In this document: piece after piece, positions 9,516 through 22,141 of the stretch
How the letters are laid out: every line of letters starts with the position of its first letter
How positions within the stretch are numbered: position 1 is the first letter of the stretch
Assembly: GCA_030407005.1 (NCBI GenBank)
Contig: JAUDYN010000008.1
Location: forward strand, 3,072,320 to 3,136,319
DNA: 64,000 nt
Reading direction: 5' to 3'
Source: Desarmillaria ectypa
Taxonomy: Eukaryota > Basidiomycota > Agaricomycetes > Agaricales > Physalacriaceae
The notes under the pieces: generated by a model
What the model was told of the DNA's origin: nothing
Seen by the model: only the letters and a program-made list of their open reading frames with translations
Databases searched by the model: none
Program-made: the position numbers and the translations under genes

Positions 9516-12500
9516 GTTCTTTAGGTTGTGTTGAGATGAAAAGGATTTCTGTCCGATTATATAGTGATCTGGGATGCGGATAAAGGGCCAGAATAATCTG
9601 CATTCCCATGCTTGAGAGCGGCGTTCGGGGATCGTGACTAAGGCAAGAGAAATGCAACGGTACATTCTCGGATGCGAGGGGTTCGGTGGGTGCCATTGAC
9701 GAGGCATTTGTCAGAAGGAGTGATAGGCGGCAGTTCAATAGCATTTGTCACACGAAAACAATGTCCGTGCTTGAGCGAGGCTCCCTATGCGCTTCTTAGT
9801 TCGTGTCCTTCTTGAGATGATAAAAACAGAGAGGAAAAACAAATAATGGGCATCGAGAGATCCCGTAGACTTGCCCATCCCGTAGAGGGTAATAGACGCG
9901 ATGTATCCGGCAAACCCGCATAAAGCATTCAAGTTCTGACAGCGATTCCTCAACGGACGAGGTAGAGTACGTCATTATGACCAAAACCAGAGCACCACAA
10001 CGCACTCTCATAGCCCTTATCCCCCCAAAACGCTTCGGCAGTTAGACCTCAGGAAGAGAGTAACCGTCAGGAATCCGCACACGGAATGCACTAGCCATCG
10101 CGGGTATTGTGGCACATAGATGTCTACCTTGTGATGCCAATGCAGGTGCTGGAAACGTTTGAGGAGAACCTACTGTTGACGTTCACGGTGGCGGTCTCCC
10201 ACAGGCGGTCTTTTCATACCGTTTCGATGTGCTGTGGGATGTTCTTGGTATTTCCATCGCGTCATGTGTATTAATAAATTCCTCGCATTTCGATTACTCA
10301 TCTAGCCCGTCAAACTGGGGCTTCCGATATATTTTGAAAATCCTCGATCCTGACCGGGACATGGACCTATTGCTGCAAAGACTTTGTTCCGCACGAGCGA
10401 GTAAAACCACGCCATACATCCCGCTTCCGGCATCATCATCACACGTCCACGAGTTAGCCTTTGGGAGACGAGAGGAGACGAAGATGAATTCCGGCCGGGT
10501 CACGTGATTGTTTAGGTCAATTAGACTTAGTTTTCCGGTTGTCGTAGCCAGCGTTTTCCGCATTAACCCATTCTATCTCTTCGACTCTACGAGGGATTCC
10601 ACCTTGAGGTAAATTTACACGTTTCCCTCTCCAGGGCGACAATACCGTGTGAGTCGGTGGAGACCTTCACCAAGGAGTTCCTCAGACGCATTATTCGACC
10701 CGCGCATCTCAATAACTATTTGAACAAGATATTCATGCCTCTCACATTATGATGGTCTTCTTCAGGCTCGAAAAGCACTAACCCATTGTGATAGCCATAC
10801 CTATCATACTACTGAATCAGTTTGTCCTTCCAGAAAGTCCGATAAGAGAAGGGTTGCCACCCTTCCACTTGCAGCTGGGGACGAGGCTCGTCTAGCCACC
10901 ACAAATCTCCATGTCCAAGATCACAATGTTAAGCACGTCATGCGAGAGAAAGATGACGTTACGTATTTTTCATCGCCGTCAGCCTCCGGCTCAGAGCTTT
11001 CGGGGAGTGTGGCATATTGCTTTATTAGAACGGCCCATATAAGGAGTTACTCGTATGACTGGAAGAATAGTGTCATTAGCGGTGGGCACTGTCCATGCCG
11101 AGAATAAGATTGGAAGAGTTTGTCAGATGAAGATGGGCTTGATACATCAAAGGCAGCATCGTCAGGATATATCAGATATGTTATCATCACAAAGTACGGC
11201 CAGAAGGTGTAGTGATAGGGAGTGGAACGAAATCGGAGAGAATCTCTAAGAAAATAGTCAGAGATAAGGAAAACGACGAAGAAATTTGCTAAAAATTCGT
11301 GCAAAATGACTTTGAACCAAAGCTACGTCGTCGACCGGCCTTTCAAGGTGCAAGGTGCCGTCTGCAATTTTATGATGATCGCAATCTTGTGATCCGGTGG
11401 AGGGGCAATGCAATTATGACAAGAAGGATAGTAACTTGGGGAGATTCCACCACGCAATGATTTGTCGAGAAACGGGGAGTCCTTCATCTACAAAATGGTT
11501 GTACTACGCAAGCTCCGTGTGAAACTCATTAGTCCCTGTATAGACGAAAAGAAACGATTAGTGAAGTAGCGACTAACAGTTCGGTATACCTACATGCACC
11601 CAAAGATGAATTAAAATAGATTGAAGCTTTGAGGATTCTCCAGATATCATCCTACCTCAGTGGAGGATAAAGTTGTAGGTTTGGAAACAGACATCCTGTT
11701 ACTATGTTGCTCCTGGAAGTTTTTGTGTTATCCTTCAATGACGAGAAGCAAAATCTTCATGAAGAGCATTATGTGACACTCCGAAGCTCAAGCATTCCAC
11801 AGACTCTTCTGTGCTTCACGGATGAAAGCTATCTCATAAGAGAAGCAGAGCGGTATCGGAGACCAGAAGATCAGCATTCAGTTAAAATAAATAACATCAA
11901 GATCAGATAATGACTTGGTGTCATAAGAACGACTCGCACTGTATCCCGAGGACTCCCTTCAATAACCTGGCTTTGTCGCCTATGCCGCCGACTCGTCATC
12001 ATTCAGACTGTATCAAGGCGTCGCAAATCAGTAACTCCATCATAGAAGAAAGGAAGGCTCAGATGTCCCGATCTTCTTCTACGTGAGCAGGCTCGCATTG
12101 ACCAGGTCAAAGTTACAGTTGCATTGAGTTCTCGAAGTTTTTGGGGCTGGGAGGAATTCCAGGACGTAGTGGCGATATAGGCTACCATGGTTCGTATTAA
12201 GCAAAATAAACGTCGCCAATCACGGTAATAAAGCATACACAGAGTGCTCTCTACAGAAACGATGGATTGGTCGATCGGTCTGACTGGTTCGAGTAAGTTC
12301 GGGTTGTTCGGCTAGCTAGACGTTCGCTGCAGGAAGTGCATAGATGAAGCTCTGCGGCTTAAGCTTCGGCTAAATAAATGGATTAGCTGAAGTATTTTTG
12401 TTAGATCGTATCACCGGGAAGTGTGATGGCAGTGGGGGGGGGGGGTAAAGGTTTGACTTCCACATTTCAAATCAACATGGTCCCGAGCCGGATGCCGATT

Positions 12501-14010
12501 CGTTCTTTCGTTAACCCTTCATGCCCGCAGCCCAAGATCCCTTCCGAGGAAACATTACGCGTCGATACAGCCAGTAAAATGGGAGCTCAGTAGTCTCTCT
12601 CTGAGGTATGGGTCATCTATTCAATGTCAACGACGACTTCTGAGGTCTGGAAGAAACCGTTCTACGTTTTGGAATCCGCTTCCTACGATTAACACCCGAT
12701 GTTGGGAGAATAAATTATATGAATGGCGCCTTCATTCCAGAGTGTTTATACAGTGGTGGGATTCTCGTTTATTCTGCTGGTTGACCTGGCTATAGTTTCC
12801 TTCAGATAGTCTGTCATGAGCAGTCATTACACAGCCTGTATACCAATTTGCCGAAGTAAGCTCTTTGCTACACTCCAGTGTCCACGAAATCTGATGAGGA
12901 TACAAATATCCAAGTAATAATGGGGATTTCACAGGCCGTCGTAGTCATTGTCATTGTCTCCCATGCGCCTGAGTCACAATGTCATTTGTTTTCCATTAAA
13001 TCCAGCTAACAAAATCTCGTTGTTGTATTCAGTACGACTGGCAAGCCTGGCGGATCCATTGTCTCCTGTCTTTTGGATAATCCATCCTACCGTGTACGGG
13101 CAGTTAGACGAAACCCTGATAGCGAGGAAGGCAAGTCACTCGCAGAACACGGTGAGATGTCGCCGCCGGTGATACGAATAATATGAACACATCATGACTT
13201 CATTGATGGATTACCTAAGACTGAGCCTCGATGATCCTTCGATGTAGAAGTCCAACAAGGGAAGAACCCTTCCAACGCGGCCGCATCGCCCCTACTGTAC
13301 GCCATTACATCTGGAACACCATTCCTTCCGCCACTGAGACATGTGCATGAATGATAAAGATGACGTTCTTCTGGTCAGGTTACTACACTATGAATTTAGC
13401 CGTGTTTTCTATTCTACAGAAGAAGGATGGAAAGTATGTCTGGATCCATCCGTCCCTGTCAATGACTGAGATTGCTTATGATGGGCCTGGCGGAGGTGAG
13501 CATGTGCATGCTCGTCGATCCTCGAGAAACCCGCAGTGTTGCTCCCAGAAAGATATGTCTTGAGTTCAGTGGAGACGCCGATGGATACTCGATTTGTGGG
13601 GCAAGGTTCTGAGCATTGAAACAGAAATCGTGGCTACGGATATGGAGTATATTGTTGGTTCCTTTTTTTTTTTGGCTACACCAGTCCTTGGGAAGGAGGT
13701 CTCTATTAATAGGGAGTATGACGATGAGGGAGGACTGGAAAAATGGAGGAAGACAAATTTGTATAAATTCTGAAACGTCCGACTACTACCACACCTCATG
13801 GAATGGCATGCTGGTACTACAACCACAGCACTTGTGTTCGAATTTGAGAGTTGGTCCTGGATGATGGCAATCCGGCATCATGCAGAAATACGATGGTGGC
13901 ATGCAGTGACGTATACTGTGACACTGATGGCTCTCGATTTTAAGCTGCTCCGATTGTGGATGCATGTTGACATCCATTACGTCTATGTCTGACCCATTGG
14001 AATGTGGTAA
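9516..14010. other. Gene-poor stretch, no supported gene
   Basis: About 4.5 kb with only short overlapping open frames and no recognised domain. It contains a run of 12 G (12434-12445) and a run of 11 T (13663-13673). Decayed transposon or gene sequence is likely but I could not identify any. Confidence 0.5.
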
Positions 14011-14629
14011 TTGCTCATCAAGGACCTTAGCATACCTGAAGAACGTATTCCTACCTGATGATCAGGGGAATTATCCCCCACGATAGCTACTGCAACACGC
14101 TACAACATCATGAAGATGATCTGTAGTCTCATTAGCAACCCCTGTCAGTGACTTCGAGATCAAGTATGGCAATAGCATCATTATCTGCTTTGCCGTCCAC
14201 AATGCTATGTATTCACGGTCTGATGACAATCTCCAGAATGTTTCAAGGCTCTCTGCCCTATCGACCATGGTAAGACTGGACTGGATGGACTTATAATCCC
14301 TGACATCAACAAACGAGAAATCAATGTCATCTCACCCAAATCTTTCATGCCAAAGGGCATCGAATCACCATGATCATCGACCGCTGTCAATGTGGATGTC
14401 ACTCTCGATACTTTCCACTTAAAGGAACGTGTACTATCCCCCCACTCATACACGCTTCTTTTGAAGACATGCTCTCTGCTGCAGATGAAATCTTCCCTGC
14501 TACGTCAGCGGTGGATGGGCGTCTGGATATGAGTTTGCATGTAGTTTCGACGGCATGTCAAGAGCATGAGTGTGCGAGGGATGGGATGCTCACGCATGCA
14601 CTTCTTCATACTCTTCGCTCTGGGAATTG
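14011..14629 (+). pseudogene. Decayed caspase-like (peptidase C14) domain
   Basis: Caspase-domain blocks occur in the correct order but in different frames, with stops between them. They are: DLSIPEERI; ATRYNIMKMICSLISNP; IKYGNSIIICFAVHNAMYS (the usual FAGHG with the catalytic His kept in VHN); LCPIDHGKTGLDGLIIPDI; AKGHRITMIIDRCQCGCHS (the usual DCCHSG, with the second, catalytic Cys kept but H and S changed); and HVVSTACQEHECAR with LLHTLRSGN at the end. At least three frame changes and several stops are needed to link them, and no start or N-terminal part was found. By family, fungal caspase-domain proteins are cysteine proteases linked to regulated cell death. This copy cannot be translated as one protein. 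Plausible-looking open frames on the opposite strand here are antisense shadows. Confidence 0.75.
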
Positions 14630-15189
14630 ATGGAGAAGTCAATGTATATTGGTTGACCTCTTATATATGCTACCTTTACTGGCTCACCAAATGCTGGCTG
14701 TTGAGAGGATGCGGTGTCAAGGATTGATGATATACTTCCAGTTCAGATATGCCATGTTTTACTTTTGGACTGATATATAGATTGAAAATTGTACAATACT
14801 TCAGAACCATTTGACCTCTCTATTTCATTCTGTAGTTGTACATACCTTCGATAGCATTATCAGCCTTCAATAAAAACATTTGATGGGCAGAAGGTAGTGG
14901 ATCCTACCTAAAAGCAAGGTAGTTGGGTCGCTTGACAAATAATGCTCACAGAGCTTAACCTGCTTCAGAGTGATGAACGAACACCTAAGGAATGTAAAAA
15001 GGCCTACTTGTGAGGATGATGTGAGTAATGTACAATATAAGTCATATATAAGTCATACAAAAGTAAGGAGAATCAATAATGCAATGACCAAACAGAAGCA
15101 CAGAAAACCAAGTGTGGATGCGTGAATGCTACGACAACTTTGAGGCATGGATAGGTAGCTTCGGTGGTAGCCTGCGTGATTGGTCCACT
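14630..15189. other. Intergenic, nothing recognised
   Basis: AT-rich stretch between the caspase relic and the kinesin relic. No gene or repeat was recognised. Confidence 0.5.
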
Positions 15190-15345
15190 TGCACAATCTT
15201 AGGTTCAACGCAGAAGCGCTATGATTCCCTGTGTCATCTGAGTCGAGGCCAAGGAAGTACAGGAAGTACATCTAGGCTACCACGACCTAGAACACCACAT
15301 GAGCTGGCCAAGACGTCACGTTTGAAGATCCGCCTAAGACACGGG
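15190..15345 (+). pseudogene. Relic of the kinesin N-terminal exon
   Basis: The + strand here reads ILGSTQKRYDS, then RLPRPRTPHELAKTS, and aligns at the DNA level with the N-terminal exon of the kinesin gene at 33690-33850 (- strand), which encodes ILGSTHKRYKAP and SPRPKTPYERSKT. The matching block covers about 150 bp with many substitutions and small indels. There is no motor domain, start codon or splice structure nearby, so it is an isolated gene fragment on the opposite strand from the parent. The matching stretch is outside the conserved motor, so it is a copy of this gene rather than of another kinesin. Confidence 0.65.
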
Positions 15346-17648
15346 GACCGTGTCACCCTATCATCCGCTCGCAGAAGCCAGTCATGTTCGGAAAAAAATC
15401 TTAGACGTGGACATGGGTCAGGTCATAGGAAGGATGAGTGATAGATGCACATACAGCTGTCTGTGCATCCGCTCGGATGTAGCATACAATGAAAAACTCC
15501 GGACTACCCTACTTGTCTAGCTTTTGTGAGTCGTGACAGAGTCATCCACATGCAAATTCGCCAAACGAGCTTGTATATGATAGCAAGCGAAGGAAATGCC
15601 CTTTTGAAAACGGAACATACCAAATCTTTCGGATGCCAAGGCGGGAAACAAGCTGAATTATACTTGTAGCAGTAGAGACCGCCCATTTTCCCCAAGAAAA
15701 TGCGAATTATACACTGTGTCTGACAGAGTGGCTTGAGCTCAACCGAATTTCTTCCTCGACAGCTTGAATGATTATTCCTGTAAATGAATATTCTGGTGTA
15801 TGCGAACACATTAGTCACGTTGACAGGGCTTAATGTCGAACAAACGAGACAGACCCTTCCTGTATTTTGGGTATACTGCAAGTGGGACTGCAATCTGGGA
15901 CTGTGTGATAAATTTTAGGCAAGAGGGGGATCTGAGGTCATGGTATTAGCATTTTGACTGTCCGTCATCATAGATCGACCGGTCATGGAGTACCATGGGA
16001 TGCGATGGAGAATATAGTTGCGTAGTGCACGGAACCTTTGAAAAATGTTTGGGTGAAACCGTCCATGCGACATAAATGTCATGTGCTGATGCATCGAATC
16101 CAATGATAACCTGTTGAACACACTAAGCCTACCGATTCAAACATAGCATTCTGCGATCCTGCCATGGGTTCTTGTCATGATCAGGTCAAGTGAACTCGCT
16201 TTTGATTGCCGGTTATTCTTGGCTTGGCTACCTGTACCGAAGTACTCTTGGCTTTGTTTCCCCGCTGGCCAAGACTTGATTACCCCGCAATTAGCTTTAT
16301 GGGGTAGTCAGTGGCTCTAACGCTACAGATCTAGGAAGACGACTTGACCCGTGTTGTTCTAGAAAGATATGTGAGCAAGCCAGCTTTGGACGTTCAAATG
16401 GTAGTGATAGCTCCGGATTGATACTGCACCCACGGGAGCCAGAATCAGCATCTGACTTAAATACCACGAGGATTTTCAGAGCATGAAATATGAACTAGGC
16501 CCTAAAAGGATGTTAACAATCTCTCGCAAGCCCATCAATCACCCTTGGCCGTAAATTATACGGAAGAGATAAACCTTAGAGGCGCTTGGCGCTTTGATAA
16601 AAACTTTCTCGCGAAGAAAAGTCTCTATCATATCAATAACTGTCAAATAGAGTTGTTTTAGTAGATGTACAACTTCACTCTCTTATGTTAACAACAGTTT
16701 TGACAATTTGTGAGAGAAAAGAATCTTGCTGATCGGACGACTGATGCTAAGATAGTACCTCCTGTGCAGTAATTGTAGCGCATACAATATCATAGCATTT
16801 GGGAACTGAATATTCGACGGAAAGAATAGCTCTGAGTGAGAGAGAAAATGAAGGCAGACGGTATTACTTAATATGTAGAATCGCGCCCCTAATGACGTTT
16901 CCGAGTCCGACCGGCACGAGCCGATTCGCTTCTTGCTTCTTTACCACCACCATCTCTTCTCTCACGTACCGCAGTATAGCGATTTCCCGCAGATTCCCTG
17001 AGAAAGGTCTTAATGTTGTTTTGAATACTCGCCTCGACCATGCCGTACACGCGGTCGACCCTTAGTCTTGGCCTGCGCTTGGCATGAAGACCACGCGTCG
17101 AGATACGCTGGAGGTGACTATATGCGCTCTTTTACGACTGGTATTGAAGGAAATCACAGAATAATGCTGCGAAAAGGTCAAACGTGCAAATTGTAGAGCG
17201 AAAAAGCGACGGTACTTGGTCTGATTTCTATCTTGCTGACACAGAAAACTTTACGACAGCATTACCTCCAACACGAGGACTGGGATTCTTTCGAGTTTCT
17301 GTAGGGTAGCTGACTACATGTCATATATACATTAGGACGCATACATCGAGGCCAAGGCGCATACATCCATGGTTTTCAAGACTTCCGAAGTGGTGTCATT
17401 GGTAGGAAGCTTATCGGTCGTAGTTTTTGGAACACAAGGTGCGTTTATTATACGACTTACGATTATTCACTCATTCAATATATGGTTCACAGGACTTAAT
17501 TTGAACGTTGAACTATGCGAATCTCTACGATAGGCACTTGTCCGTGTTTTTCTTCGTTCGCCAAATACAGTACAATCAAGCGACCACGATTTTCGTCAAA
17601 ATACAGCCTGTTAAGTACGTGACAGTCGTAATACGAACACATTCAAGA
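15346..17648. other. Gene-poor stretch, no supported gene
   Basis: Short open frames only. No recognisable domain and no clear splice-joined exons. Confidence 0.5.
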
Positions 17649-19329
17649 TCAAACATTCACCGACTCCTTTTGGCGGACCAACACCTTTTCGTTTATGCTT
17701 GCTGAATCTCGTATATGCGACGGTCCTGCATGCCTGTGACCACCATCATCATCTACCACGGCATCATCCTCTCCACCGCCCTCCTCAAACGCCGTTTTAT
17801 GATTCTCGAAATGCGACCCGTGGTTCTCAGGCCCCAGTATCGTCACCACGATCAAGAACACTGCGACACATCCAATGAGAATTCCCTGCACCTTTGCATA
17901 ATCGGGCACATTCTGTATCGTGCCGTCCGGATGCGTGATAGTCGTACGCTGGTGGGCTGCTCCAGTAGCCTCAATCTGAGCGCTAGCAGCCGATACCATG
18001 TTACCGAGCTGATAGGCGACGCCAGGGAAGGTGGCGCGGAATGCGGGTGGCGACATCTCGGAAAGTTGGATTGGTACGACACCCCAGGCACCTTGCACGC
18101 CAAATTGGACGCAGAAGGCCCCGGCAGCGAGGGCACCAAAGCTTGTGGGAATGATCCAGAGAGGGATAAAGCAGCCAACAAGAAGAACGAAGAGGACGAT
18201 AGTTAACCGCCTCCCGATGTATTGAGAAACAAAGCCTGCCAGTGCACCTCCGGTGATTGCACCCTTCGTACTTGGTTAGACTGGTATGGAAGTATGAAAA
18301 AGGAATAAACGTACGCAATTCCCTATGATTGTTGCAACGGTGGCATTGTGATCACTAATGCCTTTCGAGTCTCGAAGATAGGTGGGATACAAATCTTGCG
18401 AGCCGTGCGATAGGAAATTGAACCCTATCAACGATATCAGTCGGAACGTTCCACGACCAGAAGGGAGGAAACGTACCAGTCATAAAGAGCAGCGCGTAGA
18501 TGCAGAGCAACCAATGAGTTTTCATCATTCTTCCGATCTCCCTCACAAAAGTCTTCGTCTTCTCCATGCTACTCATTTGACTGTCCTCCCTTGCCTTCTG
18601 GTTGAGGAAGAATTCTGATTCCGGCAATACAGCTCTGAGAACCGCGGCGGACATACTTATGCCGGACGCGGTCCAAAATAGCGCTCTCCATCCAACCGAA
18701 ACCGCGGGAACGAGCTTGAGATCGACGCAAGCAGCGAGAAGGTAGCCACCAGCGTAACCCTGCTGCATGATACCACTGCCCAAGCCGCGCGCCTCAACGG
18801 GTAGATTCTCAAGGGCGGTACTCGCAGCCATCCCCCAAATGCCGCCCATACCGATACCGAATAGGGACCGAAGAGCGAGGAACTCGCTATAAGTGTTGAC
18901 GAAACCTACACCGAGCTCCAGAACGCCGATAAGGACAAGGTTGAAGACAAGAGGCCATTTTCGCCCATAACGGTCAGACAGGGTTCCGAAGATGATGGCC
19001 CCGACGACTCGCAGGAGAAGGGTTAATGTTATAGCGGTAGTGATATCCGACGTTTGTTTGCCGAACTGAGCGGCCAATCGAGGGACAGTGAGGGATACAG
19101 AGAAGAAGTCAATGGCATCGCAGGTCCATGCGAGCCACCTAAAGAGATCGAACGTCGATCAGCCGGTGCCAAGCGCGCTTGGGCATCGTCATGCAAGATA
19201 GACTCACCCTGAGAAAAAATGCGCCCATTGTATCCAGGAGAGCCCAGCGAGGACGGTTAGGAGCGGTCTTGCTTCTTCGTCAGTCTTCTGGCGTTGTGGA
19301 ATCAGATTCAGCAAAAAGTAGGGAGCCAT
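17649..19329 (-). CDS. JEN1-like carboxylate/proton symporter (MFS)
   Basis: Four exons, 19329-19208, 19138-18477, 18424-18315 and 18263-17649, give 502 aa in one frame; introns are 69, 52 and 51 nt. The protein is a 12-helix major-facilitator transporter. It has the MFS loop GTLSDRYGRK, the JEN-family signature NFLSHGSQDLYPT across the exon 2/3 junction, and GWRALFW. By family it imports lactate, pyruvate or related short monocarboxylates with protons at the plasma membrane. The start MAPYFLLNLIPQR is followed by an Asp/Glu-rich cytosolic N-terminus. The tail after the last helix is acidic and His-rich (EEGGGEDDAVVDDDGGH). Substrate is inferred from family membership only. All helices appear intact. 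Confidence 0.9.
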
Positions 19330-22141
19330 GGTGGGTGGGCAGGAATGGACTGTATCCCAAAGCGCCAAGGGTTCTCCACAATCCGCCTTTTATGGGCTTC
19401 TCGAAGCAGCAATCATCACGTTATGTGGGGTTATCGAAATTCACACGGCATAGTTGAATATTCCTCCTTATTTCCACTCTCTTCGGCCTTTGTCTGTTCT
19501 CACCTTGTTCCGCTCAATCAAAGCGCAGCTTTTAGCTCACGAGTGCTCTGCTATCTTATGTTCGTGTTCAGATATGAGTACTTGTCTCCTCAATGTATAC
19601 CGCAGCTGACTGGAAGAATGGAGATAGGTTCTTCTCCCGGAACTTCCTTCATTCTAAGTATGTCAGCCACTGAATTCGAGCCGTATTGCCCCATGCTGTA
19701 GGTGGCGTACCTATCAACGTTCGCACCCTTGATGATCCCTATCGGTGCGACCGGTCGCTTCGTAGGCGGGGCCTGTAGGATGACTCAAAGTCGATAGTGG
19801 AGTCTTCCTGTTCCTGGACGACGAGTGCGGAGAAAAAAAACTTTTGCTATCGTTCGAAATGCGTTTCACGTCTCTTTGGCTCTTCGTTCTCGATTATGAC
19901 AGCAAGCATACCCCCTGCCCTTCTGCGTACCGAGACCGATTTATCGTTGGTATTTTAGACCTTCATTTCCCATCACTAATCTGTTTGATGGATCCAGTGT
20001 CACGGGACCTCTGTGCCGTACTCGCCTGAGTATTAAGAAGCCCACCTCCAGCTTCATATCAGTCCGCAGTTTCTCTCACAGCTTCTCTTCATATCCGCAC
20101 CCGCGCTTACTACTTTTTTATTCCTACCGTCTGCCTACTCATCGCCATGAACAACACTTTCTTCAACATGTAGACCTGCTCTAGAATGTATGGGACCCCA
20201 TGGCACGCATTCACATCAACTCTTGATGAATGATAATACCAATCAGCTAGTCTGGCCCTGTCCCCTCCCCCACATTGTGGAGCCCCGCCCCAGTGGCTTG
20301 CGACGCACTCTGGTGGCCTTTCAATTCGTTCTCGATCTATAGGGAATTATCATCTTTTTCCTTCGCCCTTTTGTTAACCCAAGAGCTTGTATGATACCTC
20401 GCTCTTCCGACGAGGTTCCGCAAAGGTGCATAGCATGACGCGCTCTGCATCCATATTTGTTGGCGGCGTTATCGCTATCCCGGTCTTCCGAATGCGGTGG
20501 AGATCCTTCCGCCTCATGCGCCCTTCCGGACACTACGGTAGGGTTCCAAAGTTTTTCACAGCTGCGCAAGCGACTGGTTGCCGAGGCAGCAATTGTTCGG
20601 AAAAACCATTACACGTGCTGCCGTTACGTCGACCCATTAGCGACTGCGGCTCATATGTATTTGAGTTCGTATTTGTATTTGGCTCTTCTCACTACCTTAT
20701 CGATCGTCTCCCCAAAATCAAAACCTACAGCTGGCAGAGTGTGCGACGGCGCCCAGATTCGACTGGTTTTCAACGCCATATGTCGTATCCGCGTCTCATA
20801 TGTAGTGCCAAAAGGCAGAAGCCGAACCGAAAGAATCAGAACCTTTCGGGCTTTGTGTGCCGGCCCGAGTCATAAATAGATTGGCCCTACCGTTCGTCAC
20901 TATCAATGGCAATTATAATACCAAGCGGCTGGCATCCCCGTCTACGACGGTACAGTGGACACTGAGTGACACTTATATGGCGGCCCGGATGTCGCGCCGC
21001 AGAGAAGTCGTTAATTGTTCCCCCGCTCGCCTCGCGTTCCGAAAGATGGCCAACGAAAATTTCCAGTTCAGTATTCACGCTGAAGAATTTATGGGCCAGA
21101 GGTAGGCCTATCTGACGGACGTTCCAACACTGTCTTCTTCGGAGACGCTGACTGAGAGTGTTTAATCCCGGCTACGATAAGTTTTATTAATAGTCCATCT
21201 TTCCAGAATGCTCAGAGACATGAGGTAAGGATTCCTGAAACGATGATCACGGCGGAAGAGTGATTTTTTGGAATTACTGTGCACCGTGTAATGGATTCTC
21301 AGGACCGCACAGTGCGCTCCACGGGTCATAGCGCAGTCGATGGAAAGATAAGACCTAGATAGCAGACACTTTGACATAATTCAGCATCATGAAAACTTAT
21401 CGAGTTGTAATGACTAGCATACCATTGGATACGATGAAAGACGAAGCCTTTTGATAAGAGAATGTGACGCATGCGATGATGTCGATCGATAACTAATTAC
21501 TCATATCGTAGCCCTGAAGCATGCTGACGAAAACACTCCGTATAGGCTCCCAGTGAGGTGGGGATTCGCACAAAGTGATGCTATCCATCGATGAGATCTT
21601 GAAGGAGATACGCGATATTGAAAACGAGAAAGGTATTCGTTTTCCCAAGTTAATACAGAGGCCGTCTACAAGTTCCACGTACCCTAATGGTAATAAAAGC
21701 TGAAGCACAGAAAGTTCTTGTGAAAAGGTTTCGCTCAGGGTCGATGGCTGAGACCAACGGGCACGTCGGTCTTTCCTTACCCTCATTATCTCATATTAGT
21801 ATATAGATATTCTTCCTCGGAGCATTTCCCTATCTTATATTACCATCAACTGAAGAACTCATACTTCCACCTCCCTGATTCTTATCGGGAATCCTCAAGT
21901 TTATAGATGCTCTTCAACGATTAGGTCGTCGAAATATCGGATACTGAGTTGTAAGAATGGATACTTCAGAACCACAGAAAGAAACATCCGACAGCGGACC
22001 TAGATTAAAATTTGAAAGCGAAGCAGGTAGAAACAGAGCGTGATACGGTCATCCTATTATACAACCACAAACGTTAAAGAGTTCGTACGCAGAGAATGCA
22101 ATGATTGATGTCCCCGGACGTTCAAAGCGCAAAGGCTATTG
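19330..22141. other. Gene-poor stretch, no supported gene
   Basis: No domain was recognised on either strand. A pyrimidine-rich, promoter-like stretch at about 20030-20150 precedes an ATG (20148) whose frame closes after eight codons. It could be a promoter left without its gene. Confidence 0.45.

Noticed and set aside
12434..12445. Run of 12 G as a G-quadruplex or regulatory site
   Set aside because: A single homopolymer run without further G-tracts; more likely a slippage tract.
14071..14453. Two protein-like open frames on the - strand
   Set aside because: They are antisense to the caspase-domain relic, whose + strand motifs are far more specific.
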